From Diorhabda sublineata (lineage: Eukaryota; Arthropoda; Insecta; Coleoptera; Chrysomelidae): a stretch of 64,000 bases of DNA. Positions 10,961 through 22,337 of this stretch are shown here, piece after piece. The position numbers and the translations under genes are program-made. The stretch is from contig NC_079479.1 of assembly GCF_026230105.1 (NCBI RefSeq), forward strand, positions 29,915,385 through 29,979,384. Reading direction: 5' to 3'. The notes under the pieces are model-generated. The model worked only from the letters and a program-made list of their open reading frames with translations. It was not told where the DNA came from and searched no databases. Positions within the stretch are counted from its first letter, which is position 1. Each line of letters starts with the position of its first letter.

Positions 10961-13900
10961 GTCCTGTATAATTTTCTCTAAAACTTCTTCAGCGAGGTCG
11001 CCTGATCAGACAAAATAATACCCTCTCCTCGCCCCGCTATCCCATCATACCCATAGATATCTCTAATACTTCCATTTCCGATTGCTATTAAGACAATGTA
11101 TAGGAAATGTGTCTAATATGATTTATTTTACACATTTCCGTGTGATTTAGGAATTACATATATAAAAGAAACGAAATTTCACACTCTAGTGGCGTAATTA
11201 TCTTCCTCATGTTTGCAGATAATGTCACTTCTTCAAGTAATTATCGTCTATTTTCTCGTGGACTTCCTCGTTAACATCCAAGTCAGCCGAAATGCTTTGG
11301 TAACAAGTCAATCGATCGTAATCGTCCCAATCTAGTCCATAATATTCTGTCTGTAAGATCCTCACACCACAAAATTTCAGTGGCTTCATTACAGTACGAT
11401 ATCAAACTTGTTGTACAGGCACTGACTATCTGACTGCAAGCTCATTTCTATGAAAGACATCTACCTGATCTATTGGTATCTTTATACTTTGTTACAAGAA
11501 ATTATGGGCAGCGCTTTAAACATTTCCACTTTCAGTTAAAATGATTTCAATAGACTCAGAGCCTACTAAAGTCTCTATTCACTTCAACCTCGTCTCAATT
11601 TGAGTAAATACCTTACATGGATAGATGTTTGATTGTCCAGGAATGGAAATAAAAATTATTACTTCAACAGAATTGCGTTGGTAAGCTTTAGATGGATGCT
11701 CACAGTTTGAGGTTTCTTCATGTTTTCTGTGGAGCTGTGTACATATGGAAAAATGCGAAAAACAATAAAAATAATGTACGAACATTACGAGATGATAAGC
11801 TAAAATGAAAATGAAGATGTCAAAATGGGTAAAAATAGTTGTGCTGTTGAATTGCTTGATTATTTTGCACTTTATCAACGGAATCATCATACGCACGTCA
11901 CTTATATACAACATTTAATTAGCAACAAAAGATGTGAGTACACTATTGATTACATAAGCAGGGACACTTGCCCTAACTGGTATATTTTCCATAGTATCTC
12001 GTTGCCAATGTATGAAAATGTTACTGAAGGGTTACGTTGTATCCTTCCTGAATAGTTGTCCACATTTTCATTCTTAATAGTTGTAACCTCAGCACTACGC
12101 TTCTGTTTGGGTGTCCATCGTACAAGTACATTCAAAGCTCATGGAGAAATTGGAGAGCTACCACTTTCTTACCTACGACAATATCTGAGCATCTTGTACG
12201 CTGTCTCCCATCGAATATAAGAAATCCTATAATTCGCAACGTCGTAATTGACCGTTTTATAAAGAAATTTCAAACCAGCTCAACTACTATTCATCTTTAT
12301 CTTAAAATCAACACATATCTATCCAGTATGAATCTGTAAGTCCCAAATATCTATGATATATCAACAATTATCATGCTACAACAGCTCTCCCTACTACACA
12401 CATAGAACTTATTGTGTATTGTGTACCATTTAGCAGTACTTAAGGATTTCTAAGAAATTTTGCTCTAAAAATATCCTCATGATAACTGATTCCCAAAGTT
12501 TACTAACGGCAAGCTACAAAAAATATTTCAACCACCGTATAATCATTCTTATTGAGAAGAAGCTACTACAAAAACAAAAATATAAATGTTTATAGTGGAT
12601 AGAATAGCAAAAAATGCATACAAGAATCAGTAAAGAATATTTATATAGTTTATATACCGATTTAAAACCATTAAAAACTATCACGAGCGGGAAATCTTAA
12701 GCTAATGTGCGGAATGTGCACCAGTAATACTATAAGGTACGAAAAAAGAATCAACTACCACATTCACTGGAGAAGCTACTTCAAGTAGACCAAAGAAATT
12801 TATGTACTACCAGGAAGACTGCAAACTAACTAACAAAATCTAGATTGTGGTCTGGAATTTATCAAACATCAATTAATTGCTCATTTGTGGTCGATGCGAA
12901 TAAAAAATAAACAAATATATTTTTCGCGAATAATCTCTAGTTTTATATTTGGTAGATCTTCTACATAAATACACAATATGTAAACAGAATACTAAATTCC
13001 CATTATCAATATAGTTCGAAATAATTGAGGTTTTATTGAAACCTAATATGAGTATCTATGAAATTTGAACAATATGTAGTTAATTAATTCATTAATCAAA
13101 TATTTATATTCGTTACATTATACGAACGATCAATTCGGTCCATTTGAACATTTATAATCTCTAGACGCGATAGATTAATCCGAAATATATTTACTGACAT
13201 ATCTATATTTAATATTATGGATGGATATAATATTAAACTCACCAGAAAACACATATCATATATGTAATATTAGTATAGTCTTCCTAAAGTCAATGTAGAG
13301 AGAGATATTTTTAATTCCATTGATGGCAAACGCCACCCAATCGGATGCATATAAAATTGGAATAATAAATATATGTAAATATAAGGAATAAATATTTTTT
13401 ACGGATGCTATGAAATGTTCTTTTTCATCACTTCCAATTATCGAAACGGAGATTTTTTCATGGAGTAGGAATTTTACACCGTTATGGTGAGAAATAATTT
13501 TTCATTGTCAAATTTATACCTCGCGTTTTCCATGTTGACAACGTTGTGTTGCCACAAGGCATTTTTGTTTCTTATTTCTGGCTCAGTTAGCTATTGGCCT
13601 CACAAAGACATGTCGTTGTGAGGAAATTATCCAATACTACAACAAAAGCAACTTTAAATTTCGAATTCACAAAAGAATTCTACTAAATTCACAAAAAATA
13701 TATAAAGCATCGATGAAGCACGGACGAGAAATGCTTTTATCAATTATCAAAATGGCAAATGTACAAACCCGTGAGAATAAATAATTTTACCACCTTAACA
13801 AAGTATTTTTAATACCACTCCGTGGCGGTTCGAATTCCTGCAATATAACTGAATATATCAGTAACTCTATGGATGATATCTATAAGAAATAGATTAGATC

Positions 13901-15306
13901 AAATTATATGATAAATACATTCAAAATATTCAGAATACAGCTACTGATATATTCAGGTATTATTGAACTTAAGCCATTTCCTTGATCCGCGTTTTTCACA
14001 ACCAATTTAATATTTCTTTTATTGAGTAATTAATATTGTTTATCTATTTACTATGATGTATTCTTTTTTTTTCATTTCCATTAAATTTGCATGAAAAAAG
14101 TAAATCATTCTAGAAAACTACCTCACATCAGTAAAAATAAAAGTAAACTCCACGGCAGCAAAGCTGTCTTAAATTTATTGTTAGATTTATTCAAGGATCA
14201 AAATACAAATTCAAATTCGCGCGAAAGTCTGTGGTAAATGGACTCATTTTTCTGTACACATATAACAGATACAAAGCTCATTTTTATGAGAATAAACAGC
14301 AGGCATAAAACAAATTACAATTTGTATTTTCATGCAGTTACATTTTCCGAAACGTTCCGTAAAGAAATAAAAGTAGCTGTAAGACATTTTTACAGCATTA
14401 TGACTCTATTCCATCGTTTACAGAATGGGATATATGCACATTATGAATCCCATTGAAGTTCATTTTTACGTGTGATTCCACCTCGAAATATTCAGCTCAA
14501 TTGAACAATTTGATAATTCACAAATTAACAGCACATATTTAAGTTCGCTGATTGGGAATAATTATTAATTTATGAGTAGTAGAGGAATATATCGAAGAAA
14601 TTAGAACATTTCGAAAAGAAATAGTTGATGTTGGGTTGCAAGACGTAGTACTTTCTGTTATCATTTTTGTGTTAATTCGATTTTATTCTAAATTTGTGAG
14701 ATAAAAAGAAAGAAAAAAAGAAACAAACCAAGTGCTTAAATATACTCATCCAAATACTTTTTATACAAGAATAACATGCCTACACTTACCACAATGTATG
14801 CAACTCACTCTGTTTGTTTGTCTGCCTGTTTGGAAATCTCTAATCTAATTTTCATCAAATTTTAATTAATTTATTGACTTTTGAACAACGCGTCACGTAC
14901 CAATCATTTTTTATTTAAATAAAAAACTAGAAATATAAAATCTTCTAAGCTGTCAATCCTTTTCGTTGATGTTTTACGTGAAATACCTCGTATGTATTTT
15001 ACGTAATTTTTATTTTGTTTCCATTTTCAGTTATCGTTAGTGCTTTAAACATAATAATCATCACAGATACTTTCTTGCTGCCACCCTACCACAAGAAAAC
15101 AGTCAGGTAAACAAAGGATCATACAAGTTTTCATAACTTTTTGTGAGGTTTTCCGTTAATCTGTCACCTCCTCTAGAAGACTTTAAGCAGAAACCTTACG
15201 ATTTCTCAGTACAATGTTCCCACAAATGTACAGTCGATTTCCCAAGACCATTGTGAAAGAGTAATTTGCATTAAGGTATATTAGAAAGCATATATAAATG
15301 AAGTAG
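10961..15306. other. No gene recognised
   Basis: A long AT-rich stretch. The open frames at 11579-12135 (both strands) and 14238-14456 have no motifs I recognise. A GGTTCGAATTCC string at 13827-13838 resembles a Pol III B box, but no A box or tRNA fold accompanies it. Confidence 0.45.
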
Positions 15307-15411
15307 CTCCCTAAGTCACCTGATATTACCCCCCTTGATTTTTTTGTAAATGTAGGCTCTACGTTAACCGACAATTTAGAAGCCTTAATGGAAGGAATTA
15401 GGAATGAAAAA
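15307..15411 (+). pseudogene. Mariner-like transposase C-terminal scrap
   Basis: The plus strand reads LPKSPDITPLDFFVN, then DNLEALMEGIRNE. The SPD-[IL]-TPLDFF motif holds the third catalytic Asp of the same divergent mariner-like group as the element at 16372-18342 (there SPDLTPLDFFLWG), and the following helix resembles its C-terminal region. The WG after LDFF and about 15 residues are missing, so there is an internal deletion. It is only about 35 codons and non-functional. The minus-strand open frame across it is a shadow. Confidence 0.7.
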
Positions 15412-16142
15412 TGAAAACTATTTATGTAAATTCTAAATATAGAATTGAGTTAATTCCGATTTTTATCACTTTTCCCGTTATTTTTGTGTGACTCATAATA
15501 TGCGGAATAAAATAAACTGTTTGTCGTGTTTCTACATTTTTTTCAAAGATTAACATTGTCTACGTTCAATAAATTTTTTGCATTACTTTATCATAACCTT
15601 TCAGACAATGAGATTTCAAATGTGAATTAACTTTGAAAGCACGTGGTTCGTGAACGCGACTTAGAATCATATGGCTGGTAAATCGAGTCTCATTAAAGAC
15701 ATGAATAAAAAAGTCAATTTATCTATAAGAAACTTAAACAATTTTTAATTTCCTCTAACCTACTTTTTCTACAGAATGCACTAAAAATAAAAATTTCAGC
15801 GGAAATCATAGTACAATGGGTCTTGTTGAATAAATACCGATGATGAGAAGGTTGAGAAAGTATATTGTACTATCTAATGATACACTGAAACATCTACTAT
15901 TAAGTGTTAATCAAATTCATTGTAATGTTAATGTGATGTAATTTTAAATAGAATTTTTAAAATATGTTTTCAAGCACAATAAATTTTAACTTTACTCATT
16001 AGCAGTTTTTTTTAACTAATTATAGTGAGCGATAATTTCTTTATTACCATTTCTTCACCTATACCTTTTCAACTTTGTCATCATTATCATCTATAATTTC
16101 AATTATTCTTCTGTATTCAATTGTACTAATATTTGTCATGTT
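15412..16142. other. No gene recognised
   Basis: AT-rich DNA between the transposase scrap and the downstream end of the interrupted LINE; it probably includes the LINE's 3' untranslated region (read on the minus strand), but no tail or target duplication was identified. Confidence 0.4.
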
Positions 16143-16369
16143 TCATTCTTCTTCCTCTACTATTTTTACTATAACCTTCCATCCGTTTCTGTCCTTTATT
16201 CTTCCTCTCCACTCAGTTATTCTCAAATCCAATGTTAGCTCTCCTTCTGCGTGCTTCTTCTTTTTTTTTTGTTCTCTTTCAGCAATTCTGTTTTCATTCA
16301 TTCTGCAGACATGTTCCAACTACCCGACTCCTTTGGGTTCTGAATTTTCGCGCCATATTAGTTTTGTTA
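16143..16369 (-). pseudogene. LINE ORF2 C-terminus, distal part (interrupted)
   Basis: On the minus strand this reads LEHVCRMNENRIAERE, then after frame changes ITEWRGRIKDRNGWKV and IVEEEE with a stop at 16143-16145. GHV-x-RM-x-E-x-RI is the box after the RT domain of many insect LINEs, and the W-R-x-RIKDR-x-W end is a typical ORF2 terminus. The upstream half of the same domain lies at 18345-18715, beyond the DNA transposon that split it. Frameshifts show this LINE was already decayed. Confidence 0.8.
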
Positions 16370-16371
16370 TA

Positions 16372-16764
16372 CAGTGCTTTTCAGATAAAAGTATCCACCT
16401 TTAATAACTTTTGTAATACTGGTATTTAGAAAAAATCCAAAAACACGTCAATTTATGTTGGAAGGGGCAAGCATTATGGCTTATTTAAACTTACTGGAAA
16501 AGCCACCCCCCACCCCTAGCAGCATCCCCTTTATTTTTTTAAATTACTTTTCATATTTTTTATGTAAAATTTGGATACTCCTCTTTGAGCTAATTTCAAA
16601 AATGTATAATACTTGTAGGTTAAAGTGGTTAGTTTATGAGATAAACAATTTTTCTTTTAAGAGCACAAATTTTACTTATTATTTACTTTCACCTTATTTG
16701 CCTGTACTAAAATGGGTTGTACAACAGTTCAAACTCTTTAATCTTTTTAACTGTGCTATTTATT
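16372..16764 (+). repeat. Left terminal inverted repeat (393 bp)
   Basis: It matches 17949-18342 in inverted orientation except for one substitution (GAGCTAATTTC here, GAGCTGATTTC there) and one base in a C-rich run near 16508. An open frame crosses it, but the same peptide is produced from the other repeat, so it is not an independent gene. Confidence 0.97.
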
Positions 16765-16886
16765 CTACTTAAAAAATCCAAACAACAAAAAACTCTACAT
16801 TTTATTAAAGTTTGACATTGTCAACTAGAATTTGTAGTCACTATTGATAGTGTAATTTGATACATTATTTATTTTGTTTCTCTGAA

Positions 16887-17942
16887 ATGGTTTACTCTTT
16901 GCAAGAAAGAATTGAAATTGTAGGTTTATACTACCAAAATAATAATTGTGCAAGAGCTGCTGCTAGAATATTTAACGAATTACATGACGGAAGACATGCA
17001 ACTCATAAGTATGTAATTCAACTGATGGAGAAATTTACCACAACAGGGTCTGTTTGCAATAAAGTGCATAAGCGAGAGGGACTCGTAAATAACGAAGCAA
17101 TCCAAGTGGCAATTTTAGGGCAAGTCAGCTTAGAGGCCCAACAACCCCAATCGTTGTCAACAATAAGTAGAGCGATCGGTGTTTCATCTTCTACAGTTTT
17201 CCGAGTTCTACATAAATTCAAGTACCACCCATACAAAGTTAAGTTGGTGATCGTCGTCTAGAGTTTTGCGAATCAATGACGCAAATTATCAATAACAATC
17301 CACAATTGTTAAACAATATTTGCTTTTCTGATCAATGCTCATGGTCATTAAATGGCTTAGTAAGTAGGCATAATTGTAGATATTGGGCTGAAAGTGATCC
17401 ACATATTATGCGTGAATTCCATACACAACATCCCCAAAAGTTAAACGTTTGGTGTGGTATCCTAGGTGACCATATTGTCGGACCTTTCTTCATCAACGGA
17501 AATTTAAATGGTGAATCATATCTTGAGTCACTCAGGGAAGGGGTTAACCCACGTATTACAACAATAACAGAAAATGATGATAACCTTTCCGAAGATTTAC
17601 TGGTATTTCAACAAGACGGAGCTCCCCCACACTATGCTATGCCTGTCCGACAATTTTTAAACGAAACATTCCCCGCTCGTTGGATAGGTAGAAGGGGGCA
17701 GATGATGGAGTGGCCACCTAGGTCACCAGATTTAACACCCCTAGACTTCTTTTTATGGGGGTATATAAAAAACATAAGTTTATGATACCCAACCAGAATC
17801 TCTGGATGATTTACGAGAGAGGATAGAAAATGAATGTCGACAATTAAATCCAGCCGTATTAAGCAATGTCAGAGAGGCATTTCAAAATAGATTATACCAT
17901 TGTATGGAAGTGAATGGTACTCATTTTGAACACTTATTGTAA
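16887..17942 (+). pseudogene. Mariner-like DDD transposase, two frame lesions
   Basis: The start is placed at the ATG at 16887 because MVYSLQERIEIV is the usual beginning of this insect group (N-terminal DUF4817-type helix-turn-helix). The HTH region ends near SSSTVFRVLHKFKYHPYKV. The catalytic part follows: first Asp in CFSDQCSW, second in QQDGAPPHY, third in SPDLTPLDFFLWG. By my count 42 residues separate the last two, compared with 34 in classical mariner. Between YKV and RRLEFCESM (about 17240-17265) a small deletion changes the frame. At about 17775 one extra T shifts it again before VYDTQPESLDDL, and the frame then runs to TAA at 17940-17942. All three Asp residues are present, but no full-length protein can be made. 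Mobilisation in trans by an intact relative is the likely source. Confidence 0.9.
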
Positions 17943-17948
17943 CTTCAT

Positions 17949-18342
17949 AATAAATAGCACAGTTAAAAAGATTAAAGAGTTTGAACTGTTGTACAACCCA
18001 TTTTAGTACAGGCAAATAAGGTGAAAGTAAATAATAAGTAAAATTTGTGCTCTTAAAAGAAAAATTGTTTATCTCATAAACTAACCACTTTAACCTACAA
18101 GTATTATACATTTTTGAAATCAGCTCAAAGAGGAGTATCCAAATTTTACATAAAAAATATGAAAAGTAATTTAAAAAAATAAAGGGGATGCTGCTAGGGG
18201 TGAGGGGGTGGCTTTTCCAGTAAGTTTAAATAAGCCATAATGCTTGCCCCTTCCAACATAAATTGACGTGTTTTTGGATTTTTTCTAAATACCAGTATTA
18301 CAAAAGTTATTAAAGGTGGATACTTTTATCTGAAAAGCACTG
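17949..18342 (-). repeat. Right terminal inverted repeat (394 bp)
   Basis: The inverted copy of 16372-16764, more than 99% identical by eye. It ends at CACTG followed by TA. Confidence 0.97.
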
Positions 18343-18344
18343 TA

Positions 18345-18715
18345 TATTTCTTTCAACTAATCATTAGTTCTTCTTCTCCATGACTCATTTTCACAGCCCC
18401 CCGTATTTTATAGAGTAATTTCCTCCCCCAGAGTTCTATTTCTTCAGAACTCATTTGTGGTAGTACCCAGGACTCACACCCTTACAGTACAGTCGGCCTA
18501 ATCATTGTTTTGTAGAATATTAGGGCCCCATTATTCAAAAACCCTCTGCTATCCGATTTTATATCTCATCATCCGTATTTTTAATCAACAAACCTAGATA
18601 GCCGAAGGAATCAACTTTTTCCAAATGATATTTCTAGTTTTCCACCTGGAAAAGTTTGTTTTTCACCTGATTCTTCCTTTGCCGTTGTATTTCCATGTAC
18701 TTCAATCTTTCCGCT
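18345..18715 (-). pseudogene. LINE ORF2 C-terminal region, proximal part (interrupted)
   Basis: The minus strand reads FGKVDSFGYLGLLIKNTDDEI with a frame break, RIAEG, FYKTMIRPTVL, GCESWVLPQMSSEE, then WGRKLLYKIRGAVKM. FGYLG, the IRP-T-x-x-GCE-W box and the following W-x-RK-L-x-KI segment are standard landmarks just after the RT domain of insect LINEs. Reading continues logically into GHV-x-RM at 16143-16369 once the DNA transposon is ignored. Stops and frame changes mark it as dead. Confidence 0.82.
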
Positions 18716-19715
18716 ATCACTTCGTATATCCAAAGTCATAATTATAGACAAAATTATAGACATAGTACGACGTTGGAAACTTCACGTCAAGAGATAATGT
18801 GAAAAATTGGAAATTAAGTACTAATAAATAATTAAATGAAATTTTTTGTTTTCAATATCTTTCAATATCTATTTTAATTGTGTTGTAACATACAAAATGA
18901 TCATATTTCATTAGAACACGTTTCTGTCAACACTTTGAATGACAAAAATATTTCTAATCGAAAGAATTGTGCGAAATGAGATGAACCTCATAAAACTAAG
19001 TGCTAAATTAACTTATTTGAGGTCCTTTCTAAATGGGATCATCAGTTTGCCAATTTGGAATTAACTGAGATAATAAAGATTTTGATTTAAATTTTAGCTA
19101 ATTAAGGTTCATCGCTCGACTTTTCTACGTTTGTGAGGGTGATAATAGACTATAAATTGCCTGGTACAATTATATTTTTTCATTAATTTATACATTAGAA
19201 CCCATAATAACTTTTGAATATAATAGATATTAGTTTTTGTATTAGGCCACTGCTATAAAAGTTGATAAGCAGTTGACTTTTGAATACAAATCATTTCTGA
19301 TTAGCAGATATATTTTAAAAATAAAATAATGAAACTCAAATATTATCTCAGCTTGCTTATCGATTCGAACTCATTAGGCTCTTCCAATATTACTGTTAAA
19401 GTTATTTTGAAGTTATAAATTCAGTTTATTTCGGTTACGAAAATAATTTTCAGAAATAATTGAGATATTTTTAGATAGATATAATCCAGCAACAGCCATT
19501 CTTTGTTTGAAAATTGTTATTCACAAAATTATATTTTGAGCGTTCTCTAAAAGAAAATCTACTTCGGTAGTTATTAGATTACTTCACCAAAGGAAGTAAT
19601 TAGACCGCTTTTGTTTTAAGAATATGTATTTTAAACCAAAAATATATTATTATGAATAGTATCAACGTTTTTTTTGTGAATAGCAGCATGTAGAAAATTT
19701 GGAAATTAGTTTGCA
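18716..19715. other. No gene recognised
   Basis: AT-rich. The first bases may still belong to the LINE (HGNTTAKEE reading on the minus strand), after which I see nothing I can identify. Confidence 0.4.
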
Positions 19716-19880
19716 ATGAAGGATATATTATCTATTAAATGGATTATTGAAGAATGGGATGAGAAATTCTCCAACAAAGAAATCTCAGTCTTGACTGGGG
19801 TAAAGAAAAATGGAACAGAGGCCGGTGTATTTGCGAAGGAACTAAATATCCAACTCCAACTCCAGAAATGCACACTCAAA
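19716..19880 (+). pseudogene. LINE RNase H fragment (tentative)
   Basis: The plus strand is open from ATG 19716 and contains VLTGVKKNGTEAGVFAKELN. The arrangement TDGSK-x-x-x-GTGAGVF-x-x-x-LN is the start of the RNase H domain of R1/I/Jockey-type retrotransposons; here the active-site D of TDGSK is replaced (TGVK). It stops abruptly at the inverted repeat beginning at 19882. About 50 codons are informative. It could be chance, but the spacing and the GAGVF-like motif argue for a relic. Confidence 0.42.
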
Positions 19881-19881
19881 C

Positions 19882-20870
19882 CTTTGAGTGAACCACGACC
19901 ATTTTAGGTCGAGGTTTTCTGTACCAGTATAACATAATATAGTTTGCATATATTTGGAGATGATATAATTGATTTATCCAAAGCCGGTACTGGGATTTCT
20001 AAGATTAGCTAATACCAGTTGAATTGCTGACAGTTGTGTACTGCGTAATTTAAGTAACCAAACAATCTCTGTAAACACTATTGCTAGAATTTATAGTTAA
20101 TTTTACAAATTCAATAAAAAAGTAGTTGACCCTTTTTAGTTGGCACATGAGGGACTCTTCATATGGTAGAAGTCTGTAAAGTTCGTCATTACTCACCTTG
20201 TATAAATAATTTGTGGCAATACTTTTCGCGGCATATAAATTGTCGTTCTCTGCTTATTCTTAGATTAGGAGGTTTTCATTTACTTCTACCCTACCCTATT
20301 TCAAAGATTTTACAGACGTGGTACAGGATATCTCAAAAGACAGCTTACTCATGTACTTGAATAGAATACTCAAGTAGGTCTGCCTCTTGTAAATTCACCT
20401 ACTATGGAGCGTTTCTCCGTGGAAGACCGCGCGTTGTGTGTGAGGAATTTTTTCGAAAACGATGAATCAACGAGTAGAGGAACCGAATTTCAAATTCAAA
20501 ACAGCGTGCTTCAGATCATCAGTACACCGCATTTTGTATAAGGAATTAAAAATACTAAATTCCATTGGTGTACAAATGAAACGGAATAACTGAGCGTTTC
20601 TTGATGCTTAACAACGTTTTTAGTCTGGAGCAATCTCCTATTTACTTCAATGGATACGTGAATGAGTAAAACAACGTAGGTGCGATTAATCCGAACACAA
20701 GTATAAGAAGATACTTTAATTATGTCTACAAAATCACAGCGAGTCTTTATTGCAAATTTTACTGTGAAGATGGATATGTTCGAATATATTTTGAATATAT
20801 CACTTTTTAAATAGTTCAAGTTGGTAGCGGGTAGCCTCAACCTAAATTGTTCGTGGTTCACTCAGAGTCC
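19882..20870. mobile_element. About 1-kb element with short inverted termini
   Basis: CTTTGAGTGAACCACGACCATTT at the left matches, in inverted orientation, CTCTGAGTGAACCACGAACAATTT read from the right end (20845-20870), with about 19 of 23 positions identical. Between them lies a relic of a DUF4817-type transposase N-terminus (20404-20640), as expected for a decayed mariner-like element with internal deletions. No target duplication is certain. The boundaries could extend a few bases outward, because CTCA also recurs on both sides. Confidence 0.55.
20404..20640 (+). pseudogene. Mariner-like transposase N-terminal relic
   Basis: The frame from ATG 20404 reads MERFSVEDRALCVRNFFEND, the opening of a DUF4817-type HTH. 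It then shifts frame into SSVHRILYKELKI, which resembles the second helix-turn-helix just before the catalytic domain. The 30-40 residues normally between these blocks are missing. The catalytic domain was not found downstream up to the right inverted repeat, although a few short W/F-rich pieces may be its debris. The copy is dead. Confidence 0.6.
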
Positions 20871-20969
20871 TGAGGATCATTATGTTACCTTTTATTTTCT
20901 ACAATTTGAAAACGTAGTTTCATTCTCAAGGATTTTCAGCTCAAAATAAAGCCAGAATACCGGTAGAGC

Positions 20970-21330
20970 AAAAACTTGATTGTCTCTTCTCCTCTATTCT
21001 TGAGTTTTCTACCAATAGTACAATGTCCAGTGAATACTCTAATGGTCTTATGGATTGACTGCTTCGTCAATCTTACTATCCTGTTTTTCTCATTAATCAT
21101 TGGCCAGGTCACTCTGGATATCGGGAATCACTTCTGTTTCCCAACTATCTCTATGTTTTAATTGCAATTTAATCGGTTGTTTCACTGTTACTGCCTGTTC
21201 TACATTCTCTTCTTTAGTTTTACTATTTGCAAACCTAACTATTTTAGAGTTCTCTTCAACTTCATAGTGTCCAAGTACCCAAAAGAGGCTTAATTAGCGT
21301 CACGAATCCAAGAGATTTTATTATTTTTCA
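20970..21330 (-). pseudogene. LINE RNase H to C-terminal region relic
   Basis: On the minus strand LSLFWVLGHYEVEENSKI resembles the RNase H motif WVPGH-x-G-I-x-GNE, followed by FANSKTKEENVEQAV, and after a frame change by SIHKTIRVFTGHCTIGRKL. The last block matches the R-x-[LF]-TGH(C/G)-x-[LI]-x-x-x-L segment that follows RNase H in I/Jockey/R1-like LINEs. Asp and Asn of the GNE(L)AD motif are lost and several stops are present. The plus-strand open frame here is a shadow. The exact ends are uncertain. Confidence 0.68.
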
Positions 21331-22337
21331 CTACCTGGCTTTTTCTAAAAGCCATATCTAATGCATGAATTTGTACTTTGATAATTAAATTATTTTATAT
21401 ATGTTCATCTTATCTTTCATTGTTTCTTTCCGCAAAAGATACAATAAAATTTAAAGTATTAAATACGTCCCAAGCTTGAAAATTTCGGCTTTATACTATA
21501 TAAGTGTTTTCACTCATAATTGACTTAGAAAACTGATTAGAATTCTTGAATGGAGATGTTTATTTTCATATACCACGTGTTATTCCAAAAAATTTGGCAT
21601 AATGGACAAGGAAACAGTAACTTTTTTATTCAATCCAATTACACTTTTCAAAAAAATCATGCACGCTTCGATAACCAAGTATTGGTGTACGTCAAAATAA
21701 TATTATAATAATTTTCGTTCAAATAGGACTGCTCATAATGACACGTGAGTGCATTGGGCGTAATCTCCCTCACCCTCTTCCAATTAATTAGTCAAAGTAT
21801 ATTACCCCCAACGTCTTCTCTGTCCAATCTCTTAGGAGTCGTCCTAATCATTTTACGTCTTCAACTCTATGTAAATGTCATTTCAATTATAATTATGCTT
21901 CGTTGGATATATGTTGAAGACCCGAGGCGCTCTTGTGTATTCATTAAGACGAAATTGTAACACATGAAAGAACGGGGTATCTATGAATATCATTTAATAA
22001 CCAACTTAGTTTCTCTCTAATCAAGATAAGCTGAGAACTATTTAAATACTACAGGAAAAACGGACGGAATGACAATTATATTCACCAAAGCGTTCGAATA
22101 TTACTTCGAAAATTGTGATAAAGTACATAGTATAGCAGCAATTATGTTGCATTTAGCCCGAGTGTACAAAAATTTTGCTTGACAATATTGTTTAAGGAAA
22201 AAAGATAGTACATTATCATCAGCATCTGCATATTTTTGAAGAAGATATTTTCCAATAGAGGGTCATAGAGTAATTGTTCCGAGAATTTTACAAAAAATGT
22301 ATCTATTAGTAGCTCCTTGTCCATCACAACTTACCTG
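21331..22337. other. No gene recognised
   Basis: AT-rich DNA between two unrelated LINE scraps. The open frame at 21745-21960 has no recognisable motif. Confidence 0.4.

Larger units (their letters stand above)
16372..18342 (+). mobile_element. Long-TIR mariner-like DNA transposon, inactive copy
   Basis: The element starts CAGTGCTTTTCAG and ends with its reverse complement, and is flanked by TA on both sides (16370-16371 and 18343-18344), the target duplication expected of the IS630-Tc1-mariner superfamily. The total length is 1,971 bp. The inverted repeats are about 393 bp each, far longer than the roughly 30 bp of classical mariners, and I find only one A/G substitution and one 1-bp indel between them. 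One transposase reading frame fills the centre, with its stop codon about 6 bp from the inner edge of the right repeat. The near-identity of the repeats suggests a recent insertion even though the transposase frame is broken. Confidence 0.95.

Noticed and set aside
11579..12135. Overlapping open frames on both strands near 11.6-12.1 kb
   Set aside because: Neither shows a motif, splice structure or similarity to a mobile-element protein that I recognise.
13827..13838. GGTTCGAATTCC, a Pol III B-box match
   Set aside because: No A box at the right distance and no cloverleaf can be drawn; one 12-bp match in 64 kb is not informative.
16455..18111. Two open frames giving the same peptide (MYNTCRLKWLVYEINNF...) on opposite strands
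   Set aside because: They lie in the left and right inverted repeats of the same transposon, so the identity follows from the repeat and not from a gene.
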